Of a stretch of DNA of 64,000 bases, positions 62,243 to 64,000 are shown one piece after another. The translations under genes were made by a program, and so were the position numbers. A model generated the notes under the pieces. It was not told the origin of the DNA, did no database searches, and saw only the letters and a list, made by a program, of their open reading frames with translations. The stretch lies in the NCBI GenBank assembly GCA_017798145.1, contig CP059069.1, forward strand, positions 977,226 through 1,041,225. The letters are read 5' to 3'. Every line of letters starts with the position of its first letter. Within the stretch, counting starts at the first letter, position 1. The stretch is from Akkermansiaceae bacterium. GTDB taxonomy: Bacteria; Verrucomicrobiota; Verrucomicrobiia; Verrucomicrobiales; Akkermansiaceae.

Positions 62243-63817
62243 ATGAAACAGGCCGTCATCGCATTCGCCATCCTCGGCTTAAGCGCCTTCTTGCCATTGC
62301 TGGACCCACCGGATTTCATCATCGCACTCTGGCCCGCCGTGTGCGCGCTGGTCGTCATCACCATCACCCGCCATGCCTCCCTGGGCCTCGGCAGCGGGGT
62401 GGCGGCGGGCGCTTTGCTCATTCATCACGACAACCCCGCCGGTGCGCTCAGGGCGATCTTCGCGGACTACATTTTCCCCTCACTCGATGGATCTTGGCAC
62501 GTGGGCGCGATTATCTTCACGCTGCTGCTTGGCGCCTTCGCGGGCCTGCTGGAAAAATCCGGCGGCTTCGACACCATACTCGCACGACTGGTCGCCAAGG
62601 CGAAATCCCCGGAAAAACGCCTGCTCGGAAGCGTGTATCTCATCGGCTTGCTATGCTTCTTCGACGGCCTTGCCAACAGCCTACTCACAGGCCGCATCGC
62701 CCGACCCTTGGCCGACAGGACCGGCGTTTCACGCGAAAGGCTGGCGTGGGTGGTTGATTCCACCTCGTCCCCGGTGGCCTGCGTGGCCTTCATCTCCACC
62801 TGGATCGCGACGCAGCTGAGCCTGATCCAGCAAGGGCTGCAGGACGCGACCTTTGCGGTGGAGCCCTACTCGCTGTACTTCCAGTCCATCCCGGCGAACC
62901 CCTATTGCCTGCTCACCCTCATCCTTGTCCCGCTCGCCATCTTCCTGAACTACCAGCCGCAGGCCATGAGCCGCTATCTGCCGCAGGCTCCGGAAACAGG
63001 AAAATGGAACGGGCAGGATGAGGCTTCCCCAAAACATGCGGTGATCCCACTGCTCGCCCTGGTGGTTGGGATTTTCGCTGCCTTTCCCTTGCTTTCCTCA
63101 CCGATGACAGACCCGCTGTCCATGCAAGGCTGGCGCGAGGCTTTCAGCGGCGATGCCGGACCCTATGCGCTGGTTGCGGGCAGCCTCTTCGGGCTGGCTG
63201 TGGCATGGGCGATGTATCCGAAAAACCGGAACATTTCAGCGGGCGGAGCCGCCTACCACGGTGCCACAAACCTGCTCCCCGCACTCATTATCCTCATCCT
63301 CGCATGGTCGCTGGGAAATGTTTTCTCCGCCCTAGGTGCCGGGGATCAGCTCGCAAAGCTCCTAGCCGGAGGCTTCCGCGTGGAGTGGCTGCCGCTGGCT
63401 GTCTTCGCCGCTGGCTCACTGATGGCATTCGCCACCGGCTCCTCCTGGGGGACGATGGGCTTGCTCATGCCATTGGCATTGCCCGCAACACTCGTTGCGG
63501 CGGGCTCCGCCAGTCTTCCGCCCGAAGAACTGACCACGCTCATTCCCATGATCATCGGTGCGGTCTTCGGCGGTGCGGTCTTCGGCGACCACTGCAGCCC
63601 GTTCTCAGACACGACCATCGTCAGCGCCATCGCATCCGGCTGCGAGCCGACCGCACACGTCCATTCGCAGCTGCCGTTCGCAGCCCTCGCCGCAGGGTTT
63701 TCCGCAATCGCCTACGCGCTCATGGCAGGAGGAATCCATGCTGGGATCTCCACCGGGATTGCGGCACTGCTGATGTGCGCGGCAATCTGGATGCTTGCGA
63801 AAAAAATCACCCCTTAG
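62243..63817 (+). CDS. NhaC-family Na+/H+ antiporter
   Basis: A 524-residue protein with about twelve helices. Family motifs: GSWHVGAIIFTLLLGAFAGL, CFFDGLANSLLTGRIARPLADR, SRERLAWVVDSTSSPVACV, MAFATGSSWGTMGLLMPLAL and FGDHCSPFSDTTIVSAIASG, the signature of the NhaC/MleN group. It exchanges Na+ for protons, or a carboxylate pair as MleN does. It overlaps the convergent partial gene at 63807 by 11 nt. Confidence 0.9.
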   Translation: MKQAVIAFAILGLSAFLPLLDPPDFIIALWPAVCALVVITITRHASLGLGSGVAAGALLIHHDNPAGALRAIFADYIFPSLDGSWHVGAIIFTLLLGAFAGLLEKSGGFDTILARLVAKAKSPEKRLLGSVYLIGLLCFFDGLANSLLTGRIARPLADRTGVSRERLAWVVDSTSSPVACVAFISTWIATQLSLIQQGLQDATFAVEPYSLYFQSIPANPYCLLTLILVPLAIFLNYQPQAMSRYLPQAPETGKWNGQDEASPKHAVIPLLALVVGIFAAFPLLSSPMTDPLSMQGWREAFSGDAGPYALVAGSLFGLAVAWAMYPKNRNISAGGAAYHGATNLLPALIILILAWSLGNVFSALGAGDQLAKLLAGGFRVEWLPLAVFAAGSLMAFATGSSWGTMGLLMPLALPATLVAAGSASLPPEELTTLIPMIIGAVFGGAVFGDHCSPFSDTTIVSAIASGCEPTAHVHSQLPFAALAAGFSAIAYALMAGGIHAGISTGIAALLMCAAIWMLAKKITP

Positions 63818-64000
63818 CCACTTTCCAGGCTGTGAGCCACTGCGTTTTCACCCGCACAAATCCCCTCTCCAGCAGCCTCTTCTCCATATCCGGGAAATGC
63901 GCGGCGCCATAGAAGATCCCAATCTTCTTCCCGCCCTTCGCAATCTCACGATCCAGCACCTCCATGCACTTCGCATTGCGATCCGTGATGATCACGTTTT
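63807..64000 (-). CDS. C-terminal end of a TraB/GumN-like protein (cut by window edge)
   Basis: About 63 C-terminal codons are visible: NVIITDRNAKCMEVLDREIA, GKKIGIFYGAAHFPDMEKRL, and LLERGFVRVKTQWLTAWKVA. The pattern R-N-x(n)-G-K-K-I-x-x-x-G-A-A-H-x-P-x-M is that of TraB/GumN-like (TIKI-related) proteins. It extends to the right beyond the window; there is no need for a start at the internal GTG near 63995. Function of the family in bacteria is unclear. Confidence 0.6.
   Translation of the reverse strand, partial: NVIITDRNAKCMEVLDREIAKGGKKIGIFYGAAHFPDMEKRLLERGFVRVKTQWLTAWKVAKG

Overview
The window is a GC-rich bacterial chromosome segment, most likely from the Verrucomicrobia (PVC group, Verrucomicrobiales/Akkermansiaceae-like). 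The reasons are two proteins with PEP-CTERM-type tails, an SHD1-domain protein, a PVC-type membrane-bound dehydrogenase fused to HEAT repeats and cytochrome c, a DUF1080 protein, an arylsulfatase beside a Tat-exported Gfo/Idh/MocA oxidoreductase, and an archaeal-type ProS. This is inferred from family content; no rRNA or tRNA gene is present to confirm it.

Region 1 (1-3080): a TetR regulator with a candidate operator and the first codons of an efflux outer-membrane lipoprotein, a DUF3592 membrane protein, and an intact comM/yifB. Region 2 (3081-16825) is the unusual part. A BRO-type antirepressor gene starts 20 nt after comM. Then five decayed fragments of the 3' end of comM follow, all in the same orientation as the intact gene, at about 3943-4041, 6309-6401, 9469-9694, 15392-15892 and 16438-16477. 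Between them lie unrelated cargo modules: a PEP-CTERM protein with a divergent GntR/LacI regulator; a transglutaminase-like protein and an acetyltransferase; a secreted kelch-like protein; an ArsR/heme-DUF3365/CoA-disulfide-reductase-rhodanese/CcoS-like redox module; and a frameshifted ISAs1 transposase remnant. A lone type I-E CRISPR-repeat-like hairpin sits at 16663-16691. This looks like an accretion hotspot that uses, or leaves behind, comM 3' ends.

Region 3 (16826-33240): a large c-type-cytochrome dehydrogenase; a probable envelope-remodelling operon (LtaS-like transferase, PAP2 phosphatase, OmpR-type response regulator, histidine kinase); the 5-oxoprolinase genes pxpBC (fused) and pxpA; an RsuA-type pseudouridine synthase; two overlapping CPA2/Kef-type antiporters; a VKOR-DsbA fusion; and the first of three secreted proteins on the minus strand.

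Region 4 (33244-48742): a PEP-CTERM protein and a giant 3623-residue secreted protein with DUF11, SdrD-B-like and three 702-nt tandem repeats. Next come an RNase PH gene fused in frame to an export signal and an SUMF1/FGE-like domain, an ApbE flavin transferase, and a NaChBac-type voltage-gated sodium channel.

Region 5 (48749-64000): polysaccharide and nutrient use. It holds the Gfo/Idh/MocA protein, an arylsulfatase, a GH9 endoglucanase fused to a PL14-like lyase module, proS, a DUF1080 protein, a transglutaminase-like protein, a two-subunit Na+/solute symporter (DUF4212 plus VC_2705 family), a TIM-barrel sugar isomerase/epimerase, an NhaC-type antiporter, and the 3' end of a TraB/GumN-like gene. 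Together with the sodium channel and antiporters, this suggests Na+-based energetics and breakdown of algal or plant glycans.
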